Below, in pieces: positions 1 through 8,197 of a stretch of 39,513 nt of DNA. The translations under genes were made by a program, and so were the position numbers. The notes below the pieces were generated by a model. It saw only the letters and a list, made by a program, of their open reading frames with translations. It did no database searches and was not told the DNA's origin. The number at the start of each line of letters is the position of its first letter. Position 1 is the stretch's first letter. This DNA is from JBAUHN01 sp049680295. GTDB lineage: Bacteria; Pseudomonadota; Alphaproteobacteria; Rhodobacterales; Rhodobacteraceae. The stretch spans positions 1 through 39,513 of the forward strand of contig JBAUHN010000157.1 in the NCBI GenBank assembly GCA_049680295.1, given 5' to 3'.

Positions 1-104
1 GAGCCCCAGGCACTGTCATCGCGGCTGTAGGGCAGCTGCAAAAATCCGTGGTGGATGCCGTCTGCGTCCAGTGGAATGGTCGGCTGAATGGGTGAAGGGA
101 TCAT
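1..104 (-). CDS. doeB: N-acetyl-L-2,4-diaminobutyrate deacetylase, N-terminal fragment (window edge)
   Basis: Only the first 34 codons are inside the window; the gene runs off the left edge. The translation starts MIPSPIQPTIPLDADG and continues through HHGFLQLPYSRDDSAWG, which I recognise as the N-terminus of the DoeB/EutE family, zinc-dependent deacylases related to succinylglutamate desuccinylase. DoeB removes the acetyl group from N-alpha-acetyl-L-2,4-diaminobutyrate, the product of ectoine ring opening by DoeA. The ATG lies four bases after the doeA stop codon on the same strand, so the two are almost certainly co-transcribed and translationally linked. The catalytic residues are beyond the edge. 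The call rests on the short conserved N-terminus plus the doeA neighbour. Confidence 0.8.
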   Translation of the reverse strand, partial: MIPSPIQPTIPLDADGIHHGFLQLPYSRDDSAWG

Positions 105-108
105 TGAC

Positions 109-1296
109 CTAGTCCTTTACAACCATCTTGCGCGGCACATTTGCCAGACATTCCGGGCCGTTTTCACCGATGCGGATGCTTTCGGTGATCTCGAACCCCC
201 AGTCGTCCATCCACAGCCCCGTCATAAAGTGGAAGGTCATGTTTTCATGCAAGATACTGGTGTCGCCGGGGCGCAGCGACATCGTGCGCTCGCCCCAATC
301 GGGCGGATAGCTGACGCCGATGGGATAGCCTGCGCGGTTGTCTTTGGTAATCCCGTGTTTCTTGAGCACGCCAAAAAACGCCAGCGCCACGTCTTCGCAG
401 GTATTGCCGACGCGCGCCTTTTCAAGCCCCGCCTCCATGCCTTCCAGCACCGCCTTTTCGGCATCCAGAAACGTCTGCGTCGGCTTGCCCAGAAACACCG
501 TGCGCGACAGCGGGCAATGGTAGCGTTTCACCACGCCTGCGATCTCAAAAAACGTGCCCATACCGGTTTCCATCGGCGCGTCGTCCCAGGTCAGATGTGG
601 CGCCGAGGCGTCCGAACCAGAAGGCAACAGCGGTACCAGTGCCGGATAGTCACCCCCTGCCCCGATTTCAGGGTCATAGCGCAGGGCTGCATCGTAAATT
701 TCGGCCACCAGATCACATTTTCGGATGCCCGGTTCAACCTTGTCAAAGATGCGTTCGTGCATTCTGCCGACGATTTTACCCGCTTGCCGCATCAGAGTTA
801 ATTCGGCGTCGGATTTTACCGCACGCTGCCAGTTTACCAAAGCGGTGGCGTCCGAAAAACGGGCGTTAGGAAGATGGGTTTGCAACGCAGCGTATGCGGC
901 AGCCGAGAACCAGTAGTTGTCCATCTCAACCCCGATGCGGCCTTTGGCCAGGCCCCGGTCGGTCAGTTGCGCGGACAAGTAATCCATCGGGTGACGTTCA
1001 GTCGATTGCACATAGTGGTCCGGGTACCCGATGATATTTGCGGGATCCATAAAACAGGTGCGCAGCGCACCATTTGCATCCTGGCTGCGCCCAAACCAGA
1101 TCGGATCACCCGTCAGCGACAGCACCACGCATTGGTGTACGTAAAATGACCAGCCATCATAGCCCGTCAGCCAATTCATATTCGACGGGTCCGAGACGAT
1201 CAGCAGATCAAGGCCACGGGCCTGCATGGCGCTGCGCGTTTTTGCAAGGCGTTGGTCAAATTCGCGGCGCGAAAAGTAAAGTTTCGGGGTTGGCAT
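109..1296 (-). CDS. doeA: Ectoine hydrolase, M24/creatinase-like family
   Basis: Predicted to open the ring of ectoine to N-acetyl-diaminobutyrate in the cytoplasm, the first step of ectoine use as carbon and nitrogen source. The 395-residue protein has a creatinase-type N-terminal domain (about 10-160; it contains NMNWLTGYDGWSFYVHQ, typical of DoeA/EutD) and an M24 pita-bread domain (about 165-385). The usual M24 metal ligands are largely missing: the first Asp position reads FFEIAG and the second reads HCPLSRT. This fits the metal-independent creatinase/DoeA branch rather than a true Xaa-Pro aminopeptidase. Length matches DoeA (about 400). It directly precedes doeB. Upstream lies a 7-bp inverted repeat that could be an operator. 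A generic Xaa-Pro peptidase annotation is possible but less likely given doeB. Confidence 0.85.
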   Translation of the reverse strand: MPTPKLYFSRREFDQRLAKTRSAMQARGLDLLIVSDPSNMNWLTGYDGWSFYVHQCVVLSLTGDPIWFGRSQDANGALRTCFMDPANIIGYPDHYVQSTERHPMDYLSAQLTDRGLAKGRIGVEMDNYWFSAAAYAALQTHLPNARFSDATALVNWQRAVKSDAELTLMRQAGKIVGRMHERIFDKVEPGIRKCDLVAEIYDAALRYDPEIGAGGDYPALVPLLPSGSDASAPHLTWDDAPMETGMGTFFEIAGVVKRYHCPLSRTVFLGKPTQTFLDAEKAVLEGMEAGLEKARVGNTCEDVALAFFGVLKKHGITKDNRAGYPIGVSYPPDWGERTMSLRPGDTSILHENMTFHFMTGLWMDDWGFEITESIRIGENGPECLANVPRKMVVKD

Positions 1297-1315
1297 AAAA
1301 GGTTCCCTTGTGAGT

Positions 1316-1351
1316 GCGGGACGGGAAACCTAAAGCTGTTTGATGTCCCGC
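1316..1351. promoter_or_regulatory. Inverted repeat upstream of doeA
   Basis: GCGGGAC (1316-1322) and GTCCCGC (1345-1351) form a perfect 7-bp inverted repeat with a 22-base spacer, 20 bases upstream of the doeA ATG. It sits where a leader hairpin or a regulator site would be expected. There is no T-run after it on the minus strand, so it is not a convincing terminator. Its function is inferred from position only. Confidence 0.25.
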
Positions 1352-1424
1352 TTTGCACGGTGACTGAACTGCATATCCGGACGTTTTACAAGTCATGGAA
1401 TTGTGGGTGCCGCCCGCCGAACAC

Positions 1425-2459
1425 TTAGCCTTGCAAGTCTGTGATCACCGCCGTTCCGGGCGGTGTCGGCCCGGACATCGCACGCAATTCCTCGCTTGCG
1501 CCGGACAGCGGGATTTCGCGCGCCACCATCGGGCTGATGTCGACATCGCCGCGGGCGATCATGCCCAGCAGCGATGGGTATTTCCACGACGGCATGCCTC
1601 GGGTGCCAAAAAACGCCAGTTGCTTGGAATAAATCGCGCGCATGTTGATCTGCATCATCCCGTCACCTGCGGGCATGCCGACATGGACGTGGCGGCCCAG
1701 CGTAGTCAGGCATTCAACCGAGGCATTGGTTGTCTGCGCAATCCCTAACGCCTCGATCGAAACCTGTGCCCCACCGCCGGTGATCTCATGGATGGCAGCG
1801 ACAGCATCCGTGGTGGCCGCGTTCACAGTGGCATCGGCACCGTGTAGTTTTGCATGGCTCAGCTTGTCCTCAACGATGTCAACGACGACAACCTGCGCGC
1901 CCAGCATTTTGGCCAACAGCAGCGCTGACAGGCCTATCCCACCGGAGCCATGGATCGCGACCCATTCCCCTGCCCTGACATTGGCCCTGTCGGTTAAGGC
2001 GTGCCATGCGGTTGTCACCCGGCACCCCAGCCCTGCGGCCAGCGCCGGTGTCAGCGTGTCGGGTAGGTACACAAGGTTATGATCATAAGGAACGGCCACG
2101 TATTCGGCATAGGCACCCGGCGTGCCGAAACCGGGCACAATTTGTTTTTCGCAGGTGTTGGAGGCACCGGTATGACACGCAGGGCACCTGCCGCATCCCA
2201 GAATGAACGGCGCGATCAAACGATCCCCCACCTTGTGCCGGGCTTGCGCGCCCGCCTCGACCACGGTGCCACAGTATTCGTGCCCCATGATCGAGCCGTT
2301 TAGGACCTTGGGATGTCCTCCGGTCCAGCCATGATAATCCGACCGGCAGACCCCGCAAGATGCGACCTCAAGGACGACACCATTGTCCGGGCAGATCGGG
2401 TCATCAACGGTTTCAATGGAAAGGTCTTGGTTGAATTCTCTGACCACTGCCGCGCGCAT
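1425..2459 (-). CDS. Zinc-dependent alcohol dehydrogenase (MDR family)
   Basis: A 344-residue medium-chain NAD(P)-dependent dehydrogenase. The catalytic zinc site is visible (CGVCRSD with Cys38, then GHEYCG around residue 61). The structural-zinc lobe CGRCPACHTGASNTC carries four Cys, and the Rossmann motif is GSGGIGLSALLL. An upstream ATG would add 27 residues overlapping tctA and unlike the family. I chose the start at 2459 because MRAAVV is the usual N-terminus and AAAAAAGGAT lies just upstream. It follows tctA by 46 bases on the same strand, so it may oxidise an alcohol made from, or imported with, the TctABC substrate. The substrate cannot be read from the sequence. Confidence 0.85.
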   Translation of the reverse strand: MRAAVVREFNQDLSIETVDDPICPDNGVVLEVASCGVCRSDYHGWTGGHPKVLNGSIMGHEYCGTVVEAGAQARHKVGDRLIAPFILGCGRCPACHTGASNTCEKQIVPGFGTPGAYAEYVAVPYDHNLVYLPDTLTPALAAGLGCRVTTAWHALTDRANVRAGEWVAIHGSGGIGLSALLLAKMLGAQVVVVDIVEDKLSHAKLHGADATVNAATTDAVAAIHEITGGGAQVSIEALGIAQTTNASVECLTTLGRHVHVGMPAGDGMMQINMRAIYSKQLAFFGTRGMPSWKYPSLLGMIARGDVDISPMVAREIPLSGASEELRAMSGPTPPGTAVITDLQG

Positions 2460-2505
2460 AAGGGGTATCCTTTTTTGATGGGTGTTTGGGCCGTCTTCGC
2501 CGTTG

Positions 2506-3990
2506 CTACATTTTGGAATTGCGTGACAGGCCACGCACAATTGCCACCAAAGTAAACATCGTCACACTCCAGAAAAACCACGTGATCGGTCCCCGGATCA
2601 ATATCATCGGATCACTGCCGGACATCAGCATGGATTGGCGAAAATTATCTTCCAGCAACGGGCCCAGAATAAAGGCGATTAAAAAGGGCGCGGCAGGTAC
2701 GCGAAAACACAGCATCAGATAGCCCAGCCAGCCCATCAGAAACATGACGCCGACGTCAAAGATGTTGTTGTTGACCGCAAAGACGCCATAGATGCACAGC
2801 ACCAGAACCGCTGGCATCAATATCCGTTTGGGGACGTCCGCAACAAAACGAAAACCCCGGATCGCGACACTACCGACAAGGAACAAAAACACCGAACTGA
2901 CAATCAGACCGATGAACAATCCGTAAATGATGTCAGCGTTCAGGATAAACATCATCGGGCCGGGTTGCAGCCCATGCACCATAAAGGCACCAATGATGAT
3001 CGCGGTGATCACGTCTCCGGGCACGCCAAGGGCCAGCAATGGGATCAGGGTGGCACCTGCCACACCGTTGTTGCCCGCCTCGGATGCCGCCACGCCTTCG
3101 ATTTCGCCCTTGCCAAAATTGGCTTTGTTGGGCGATTTGCGACGCGCCTCTGAATAGCTGAGAAATGCCGATGGTGCTGCGCCAATACCGGGGATCGAGC
3201 CTAAAAAGACACCGATCAGGCTGCCGCGAATGATGGATTTGAAACTGCGTTTATAGTCGGCAAAAGACACTTTGGTCTGGCCCAATGAACGCGCCTTGCC
3301 CAGATGTGCCACCGGGTTCCAAGCCATGGCGATGATTTCAGGGATTGCAAACAGTCCGATCAGGACAGCGATGAAATTCAGACCGCCCATCATGTTGGGA
3401 TCACCAAAGGTAAACCGGTTGGTGCCATAGACCAGATCAAGCCCAACAGTCGCCAGCAACAATCCCAATACGGCAGACAATATGCCACGCAGAAGGCTTT
3501 CGCCCGACACACCAGCAATGATCGTCAGCGAAAACAGGATCAGGGCAAAAAACTCGGGCGGTCCAAAGCTAAGCGCGAAAGACGCCAGCCATCCGGCGAA
3601 CAGGATCAACGCAAGGTTTGAGACCAGATCCGCCGTACACGACGCCCAAAGCGCCATGCCCAAAGCGCGCCCGGCCTCGCCCTTTTCGGCCAACGGGAAC
3701 CCGTCAAGGATTGTGGCAGACGACGCCGGGGTTCCGGGGGTCTTAATTAGAATGGCCGGGATCGACCCACCAAAAATACCGCCCTTGTAAACGCCAAGCA
3801 GCAGCAAAATCCCGGTGATCGGTTGCAATGAAAAGGTAAAAGGCAAGGTCAGCGCGACGGCCATGGTGGCCGAAAGGCCCGGAATGGCACCGCCCACAAC
3901 ACCGATGCAAATCCCTGCAAACAAAGCGAAAAAAGCCTCGAATGAGGCGACAAGGTTAAGGCCCGCCATCAGATTGTCTGCAAAGCTCAT
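2506..3990 (-). CDS. tctA: Tripartite tricarboxylate transporter, large permease TctA
   Basis: The 12-TM-type large membrane subunit of a TTT transporter, which takes up a carboxylate delivered by the periplasmic protein TctC using an ion gradient. The 494 residues are hydrophobic throughout, with the family's N-terminal block GAIPGLSATMAVALTLPF and the signature PGTPASSATILDGFPLA; length is normal (about 500). The ATG overlaps the tctB stop by four bases (ATGA). The substrate of TTT systems cannot be inferred from TctA; family members move citrate, tartrate, aromatic acids and others. No nearby gene fixes it, although the dicarboxylate enzymes encoded at 6579-11888 are suggestive. Confidence 0.93.
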   Translation of the reverse strand: MSFADNLMAGLNLVASFEAFFALFAGICIGVVGGAIPGLSATMAVALTLPFTFSLQPITGILLLLGVYKGGIFGGSIPAILIKTPGTPASSATILDGFPLAEKGEAGRALGMALWASCTADLVSNLALILFAGWLASFALSFGPPEFFALILFSLTIIAGVSGESLLRGILSAVLGLLLATVGLDLVYGTNRFTFGDPNMMGGLNFIAVLIGLFAIPEIIAMAWNPVAHLGKARSLGQTKVSFADYKRSFKSIIRGSLIGVFLGSIPGIGAAPSAFLSYSEARRKSPNKANFGKGEIEGVAASEAGNNGVAGATLIPLLALGVPGDVITAIIIGAFMVHGLQPGPMMFILNADIIYGLFIGLIVSSVFLFLVGSVAIRGFRFVADVPKRILMPAVLVLCIYGVFAVNNNIFDVGVMFLMGWLGYLMLCFRVPAAPFLIAFILGPLLEDNFRQSMLMSGSDPMILIRGPITWFFWSVTMFTLVAIVRGLSRNSKM

Positions 3991-4475
3991 GGCAGTCTCA
4001 CATAATCACCCTGCGGGATGGCAACGCCTGCGACATGGGCAAAGAAAAGATACAGGCCAAGCGGCACAGACACGGCACAGATCAGCGCTGTGCGCGGATG
4101 TCGCGTGCGAAAAAGAAACGCAGTAGCAGCAAAAACCACCATCGTGGTCCAGACCATGCCCACACGGGGCAACGCAACCATTGTCAGCCCCATGATCACA
4201 GCCAAACCCACCAGGCGCAGCCAGGATGTGTTGGTCGCGGCTGCCAAGTCCTCGGCCGGCTTCGTCGCAGCGCTTTGCAACCCTGACACCACCAATGCGA
4301 CCCCTGCCAGACCTGCCACGGCTGTCAGAACGTAGGGCCAGAAGGTTGGCGCCAGCACGATATTTCCGACATTTGAAGGCGACGAGACCCAAGTTGGAAT
4401 TGCGACAAGCCCTAAGAACAACGCGCCGAGGCAGGTCCCGATCCCAAGCCTGAACTGGATGGCCTTTGGTGACAT
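3987..4475 (-). CDS. tctB: Tripartite tricarboxylate transporter, small permease TctB
   Basis: The small membrane subunit of the TTT transporter, about 162 residues with four hydrophobic segments. They start near residues 10, 45, 85 and 130 of the chosen start, which is the usual TctB topology. I take ATG 4475 (MSPKAIQFRLG) because AAAGGA lies nine bases upstream. The longer reading from 4535 would begin inside the tctC-tctB stem-loop and adds a non-conserved arginine-rich leader. It overlaps tctA by four bases and follows tctC with a hairpin in between. TctB proteins diverge strongly, so the call leans on position between tctC and tctA. Confidence 0.88.
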   Translation of the reverse strand: MSPKAIQFRLGIGTCLGALFLGLVAIPTWVSSPSNVGNIVLAPTFWPYVLTAVAGLAGVALVVSGLQSAATKPAEDLAAATNTSWLRLVGLAVIMGLTMVALPRVGMVWTTMVVFAATAFLFRTRHPRTALICAVSVPLGLYLFFAHVAGVAIPQGDYVRLP

Positions 4476-4495
4476 GACGAGGGGTCCTTTAAGGG

Positions 4496-4526
4496 TTTTG
4501 CGGCCACCGGATTGGCGGCCGCAAAA
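4496..4526 (-). promoter_or_regulatory. Intercistronic stem-loop between tctC and tctB
   Basis: TTTTGCGGCC (4496-4505) and GGCCGCAAAA (4517-4526) are perfectly complementary over 10 bp with an 11-base loop. On the coding (minus) strand the stem is followed by AACCC-type sequence and no U-run, so it is unlikely to be a full terminator. A stable hairpin just after the binding-protein gene fits processing or protection of the tctC message, giving more binding protein than permease. That role is inferred. Confidence 0.5.
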
Positions 4527-4553
4527 AAACATCAAACAATTGTTGCAGGCTGG

Positions 4554-5531
4554 CTAGCCTTCGATCCTCATGCCCAAATCGTCAACCAACTGACGAAAGA
4601 TGGTGTATTGGCCCTGGATGAATGCGTTTGCCTCTTCGGGGTTCATTAACTCGATAACAGAACCGCGCGCAGACATGGTTTCATTGAACTTGGCGTCTTG
4701 AGTGGCGGCCGCCATCCATACGCCCCATTTTTCGGCAATGTCATCGGGCAGATCATCTGGACCCGCGATGCCGGTCCAACCGACCAATTGGTTCAGACGC
4801 TCTTTGCCCAGATCATTTGCGGTTGGTGCATCAAACCCGACGACAGGCTCTGACGTTGTCACCATCAGCGGTTTTAGCTGACCATTGGCCACAAAACTCG
4901 CCAATGCCGAAGAATTGGTACACAGGAAAGTTGCGGTTCCGTTCAGAACGGCAGTTGCTGCGGCACCGCCGCCTTTTTGTGGAATATGAGTTGCCGCCGT
5001 TAATGGATCTTCGATGCCGAATTCCTTTAGTACCATCGCTCCGGCCAGATGCAGCAAGGACCCCACGCCCGACGAGCTGTAGCTGACGCCGCCTTCGTTG
5101 ACTTTTGCAATCAGGTCATCCATCGAATTGATGCCCGATGCCGGTGTTACGGCACAGGCAACCGGGTTGATTTCATAAACCGTCACAAAGCGGAAATCAT
5201 CCAGTGTATAAGGCAACGTGGCTTTCATCGCGGGATTGACCGAATGCGATCCGACGCGGGCAAAAAGCATCGTGTAGCCATCAGCCTCCGCGTTTTGCAC
5301 CGCCACAGACCCGGTCGCCCCCCCTGCTCCGGTGATATTCGCCATAATCAGTGGCTCGCCGACCGCGGCACCCAAAGGTTCGGCAATCGTGCGCGCTGAA
5401 ATGTCGGTGGCCCCGCCTGCACCATATGGAATGACCATCTTGATCGCACGCTCAGGATATTCGGCCCAGGCGGCGGTTGCGCCAATTGCTGCGCTAAGCG
5501 TCAGTGCCGCACCTAATGTCTTAATTTTCAT
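4554..5531 (-). CDS. tctC: Tripartite tricarboxylate transporter substrate-binding protein TctC
   Basis: The periplasmic solute receptor of the TTT system (Bug/TctC family), 325 residues. It starts with a Sec signal peptide (MKIKTLGAALTLSAAIGATAAWA, cleavage predicted near residue 23). The mature start YPERAIKMVIPYGAGGATDISAR is the classic Bug motif, and GGATGSVAVQNAEADGYT forms the second ligand-binding loop. A strong Shine-Dalgarno (GGGAGGAAGTT) precedes the ATG. It is the first gene of tctCBA and is divergent from a LysR gene, the usual layout for substrate-induced TTT operons. The ligand is unknown. Confidence 0.93.
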   Translation of the reverse strand: MKIKTLGAALTLSAAIGATAAWAEYPERAIKMVIPYGAGGATDISARTIAEPLGAAVGEPLIMANITGAGGATGSVAVQNAEADGYTMLFARVGSHSVNPAMKATLPYTLDDFRFVTVYEINPVACAVTPASGINSMDDLIAKVNEGGVSYSSSGVGSLLHLAGAMVLKEFGIEDPLTAATHIPQKGGGAAATAVLNGTATFLCTNSSALASFVANGQLKPLMVTTSEPVVGFDAPTANDLGKERLNQLVGWTGIAGPDDLPDDIAEKWGVWMAAATQDAKFNETMSARGSVIELMNPEEANAFIQGQYTIFRQLVDDLGMRIEG

Positions 5532-5588
5532 AACTTCCTCCCATTGAAGCCACCGAAAATCTTTGGCGACTTTCGATCAATCTACTGG

Positions 5589-5628
5589 TAAGCTGTACTT
5601 AAGAGTAGTTAAATCATCTTACAGCTTA
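5589..5628. promoter_or_regulatory. Candidate LysR operator between tctC and lysR
   Basis: TAAGCTGTA (5589-5597) and TACAGCTTA (5620-5628) are a perfect 9-bp inverted repeat with a 22-base spacer. They lie in the 130-base divergent region between tctC and the LysR gene, where an autoregulating LysR protein would bind to control both promoters. The right arm covers the upstream ATG of the longer lysR reading, which supports using the downstream start. Confidence 0.5.
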
Positions 5629-5663
5629 TGAAAGCAGCGGTTGATAATGAAGGGACGCTCAGA

Positions 5664-6548
5664 ATGACCATTCGCCTGTTGCGGACCTTGGTCGCGATTG
5701 CGGACAACGCGACGTTCAGCGCCGCAGCAGATGTTGTGCACGTTACACATGCGGCCGTCAGTCAGCAGATGCAGACGCTTGAGGCAGATTTGGGCGTGTC
5801 CTTGTTCAACCGCGCCACCAGAACACCCGAATTGACGCCGGTTGCCCATGAGATCGTACGAAAAGCGCGCAAACTGATTGCGGACTACGACAATCTGCTG
5901 CCTTCGGTATTGGCCGATGGCGGGCTTAGCGGTGTCGTCTCGCTTGGGGTATTGCGCACCACATTGACCGGATTGACGCCGCGTGCAATGGCGGTTCTTA
6001 AGGCCAAGTACCCCAAAATCGGATTGCGTCTGCGGCCCGGCCTGACCGGTGCACTGTTGACCGAGATTGAGCGTGGCAATCTGGATGCTGCGATCATCAC
6101 CAAACCCCATCAGATGCCGCTTAGCATCCGGTTTCGAGAGTTGACTCAAGAACCTATGCAACTGATTGCGTCGCATGAGGAAACCGGGGCCGATCCGATT
6201 GAGCTTTTGACCGCGCGCCCGTTTATCCGGTTTGACCGAAGTGCCGTGTTGGGCATGCTGATCGACAACTGGATCGTGTCAAAACGCCTGGCTGTGTCCG
6301 AAACCATGGAACTGGACAGCCCCGAGGCGATTGAAAGCATGGTGCACGCCAATCTTGGCGTCTCCATCGTGCCGAAACTGGCTGTGCCAGCCGCGGACAC
6401 GATTAAAGTCAAGCACCTGTCGCTTGGCGATGATGCGCCAAAACGTAGCCTGGGCCTGGCCTTTCACAAAGACAATATCAAAACCCAACTGATCGAAGAA
6501 TTGTTCAATGCTTTAAGCAAGGTCATTGATGCGGCCAGACATGAATGA
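5664..6548 (+). CDS. LysR-family transcriptional regulator
   Basis: A 294-residue regulator. The N-terminal winged helix-turn-helix covers residues 1-60 (TIRLLRTLVAIADNATFSAAA, then VTHAAVSQQMQTLEADLG). The effector-binding domain of two Rossmann-like lobes runs from about 80 to the end. I start at ATG 5664 because GAAGGGA lies eight bases before it. The ATG at 5628 has no ribosome-binding site and sits inside the inverted repeat. It is divergent from tctC, so it most likely activates the tctCBA operon in response to the imported acid. It might also act on the fumarase/Sdh operon that converges on it. Confidence 0.9.
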   Translation: MTIRLLRTLVAIADNATFSAAADVVHVTHAAVSQQMQTLEADLGVSLFNRATRTPELTPVAHEIVRKARKLIADYDNLLPSVLADGGLSGVVSLGVLRTTLTGLTPRAMAVLKAKYPKIGLRLRPGLTGALLTEIERGNLDAAIITKPHQMPLSIRFRELTQEPMQLIASHEETGADPIELLTARPFIRFDRSAVLGMLIDNWIVSKRLAVSETMELDSPEAIESMVHANLGVSIVPKLAVPAADTIKVKHLSLGDDAPKRSLGLAFHKDNIKTQLIEELFNALSKVIDAARHE

Positions 6549-6578
6549 CCTGGTGATGCCGCATCGAAAAGACAGGCG

Positions 6579-7244
6579 CTAAATTACCTCATCCGTGCGA
6601 TCATCGCTTTCACCATAACGTTTCATCGTCGCCGGTTTCGTGCCCTCATAAACCCGTGCGACGTTCTTTGCGATCTTGGCATTTTCGCGTTCAAACAGGC
6701 AGTCGCCCTTCATATCCGAGGCCACGATGAACGGGCCCATGCGGTTGCATTTCAATACCCACATCGCTTGCGCAAGGCCCAGTTCTTCGTTCCAGTGCAC
6801 CGCCTTGACGCTTTCAACGCCGCGCCCCAGCAATGCGCCCGTGCCGTAACCCACTGTAGACAGATAGACCGCCCCATTTGGCACGAAATATTCCTTATAA
6901 TCTTTGGATGTCATCCCGCCCTTGCCGACGATCAGTTTGGCCCCGGTTTTGGCCATCCATTCCGGCAACCACTTGGCAAACCTAAACGATGCGGTGGCAG
7001 TGACGGCGCCCATATCAAATGATCCGTCTGCATTGATCCGCGCCGCTGGCGAGCAGTGAAAATTCGCTGCCGATTGGCCGGGCAGTTCCATCGGAATGTT
7101 GGCCTGATCCTCCAGTGCGCGCATGTAGACGCCTTCGCGGGCGGTATACATCAGGCCGGTAAGGTAGACGATGTCGCCCAATTGCAGGTCAGCGATGGCC
7201 TCAGGCGTGGGGGTGGTGGATAGGTCAACTTCGCGCAGGCTCAT
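6579..7244 (-). CDS. Class I fumarase/L-tartrate dehydratase family, beta subunit
   Basis: The beta (C-terminal-domain) subunit of a two-subunit Fe-S hydro-lyase, 221 residues, matching fumarate hydratase beta/TtdB. Visible motifs include LTGLMYTAREGVYMRAL and the swivelling-domain loop VGKGGMTSKDYKEYF. The ATG at 7244 overlaps the alpha-subunit stop by four bases and follows GGGAGG; a longer reading to 7271 only adds residues inside the alpha gene. Such enzymes hydrate or dehydrate fumarate, tartrate, mesaconate or related acids; sequence alone does not tell which. It is the last gene of the operon starting at 11888. Confidence 0.88.
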   Translation of the reverse strand: MSLREVDLSTTPTPEAIADLQLGDIVYLTGLMYTAREGVYMRALEDQANIPMELPGQSAANFHCSPAARINADGSFDMGAVTATASFRFAKWLPEWMAKTGAKLIVGKGGMTSKDYKEYFVPNGAVYLSTVGYGTGALLGRGVESVKAVHWNEELGLAQAMWVLKCNRMGPFIVASDMKGDCLFERENAKIAKNVARVYEGTKPATMKRYGESDDRTDEVI

Positions 7245-8197
7245 TCTGCGGCCTCCCTTTTCGGTTCCCATTCAACCGTCTCGCGGCGCTGGTAGGGGGT
7301 GAACCAGTCGGGGTCAGTGCGGTATGCGACGCGACCATCGGGGAACAATCGGGCGACGGCACGCCGTGAGGACAGGCAAAAGGCGTGGACTGACATCGGC
7401 ATGCCGCCGGTGTGGCAGTATCCAACCTCGATATTGCAATCAATCACCATGTTTTTGCCGACAAACCCCATGGCGCCCATACCAATGGAATTGCCCAACT
7501 CTTTGAACTCATCCTCTATCTCGGCAATCTTCGGGTCGGAATTGCGGCTGCCCACGACCCGCAGGGTCGAGGCGCGTTTGCCCAAAGTCATACAAGTATC
7601 TTTGGACCCGCCAAGGCCAATCCCGATGATCGCAGGCTGGCAGGCCAGCCCGCGTTTGCCAAAGGCCATCAGGCTGTCCAGATAGAACCGCTTGATCCCC
7701 GCAAGACCGTCCGAGGGGAACAACATCCGATAGTCGGTGCCAAAAAGCCCGCCCTTGTGCACGGTGATCAGGTCAATCCAGTCGCCCGAAGGCTCATAGC
7801 CGTATTCAATCTCGGGGGCGCCGATGCCGACGTTGTTGTTGTGGTCCGTGCGCCACAAGGGATGCACGCGATTGGGCCGCAGCGGCACGCCGTTGGTGGC
7901 ATTCGCGGTCGCCCGGCGCAGGGCCGTTTCCAGCGCCACCATGCCCCCCTCAACTGCGGCGTCATTGCCCATTTTCACAAACCAGCGCGGCACGCCGGTG
8001 TCGCCACACATGGCACGCCGATCTTCCTTGGCGGCCTCATAATTTTCCAGCATGGCCTTTAGGACAAAGGACGACAGATCGCCGTCTTCGGTTTTGGCGG
8101 CTTGTTGCAAGCCGTCGAGATAGTCCTGCGGGATTTCGATGGCGGCCTTGTCCATCAGAATCTCGGCGGTGGACTGGATGAGGGCGATGGGGATCAT
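7241..8197 (-). CDS. Class I fumarase/L-tartrate dehydratase family, alpha subunit
   Basis: The 318-residue alpha subunit carries the [4Fe-4S] cluster. Three Cys fall in the positions expected for class I fumarases: Cys64 in CGDTGVPRWF, Cys186 in LACQPAIIGIGLGG, and Cys261 in VGYCHTGGMP. The ATG overlaps the stop of the preceding UDG-like gene by four bases (ATGA), with GAGG upstream. The reaction is reversible water addition to a C4 or methyl-C4 unsaturated dicarboxylate. Co-transcription with a succinate dehydrogenase/fumarate reductase-like complex suggests the two act in sequence on one alkyl-succinate/fumarate-type acid. A housekeeping fumarase cannot be excluded. Confidence 0.88.
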   Translation of the reverse strand: MIPIALIQSTAEILMDKAAIEIPQDYLDGLQQAAKTEDGDLSSFVLKAMLENYEAAKEDRRAMCGDTGVPRWFVKMGNDAAVEGGMVALETALRRATANATNGVPLRPNRVHPLWRTDHNNNVGIGAPEIEYGYEPSGDWIDLITVHKGGLFGTDYRMLFPSDGLAGIKRFYLDSLMAFGKRGLACQPAIIGIGLGGSKDTCMTLGKRASTLRVVGSRNSDPKIAEIEDEFKELGNSIGMGAMGFVGKNMVIDCNIEVGYCHTGGMPMSVHAFCLSSRRAVARLFPDGRVAYRTDPDWFTPYQRRETVEWEPKREAAE

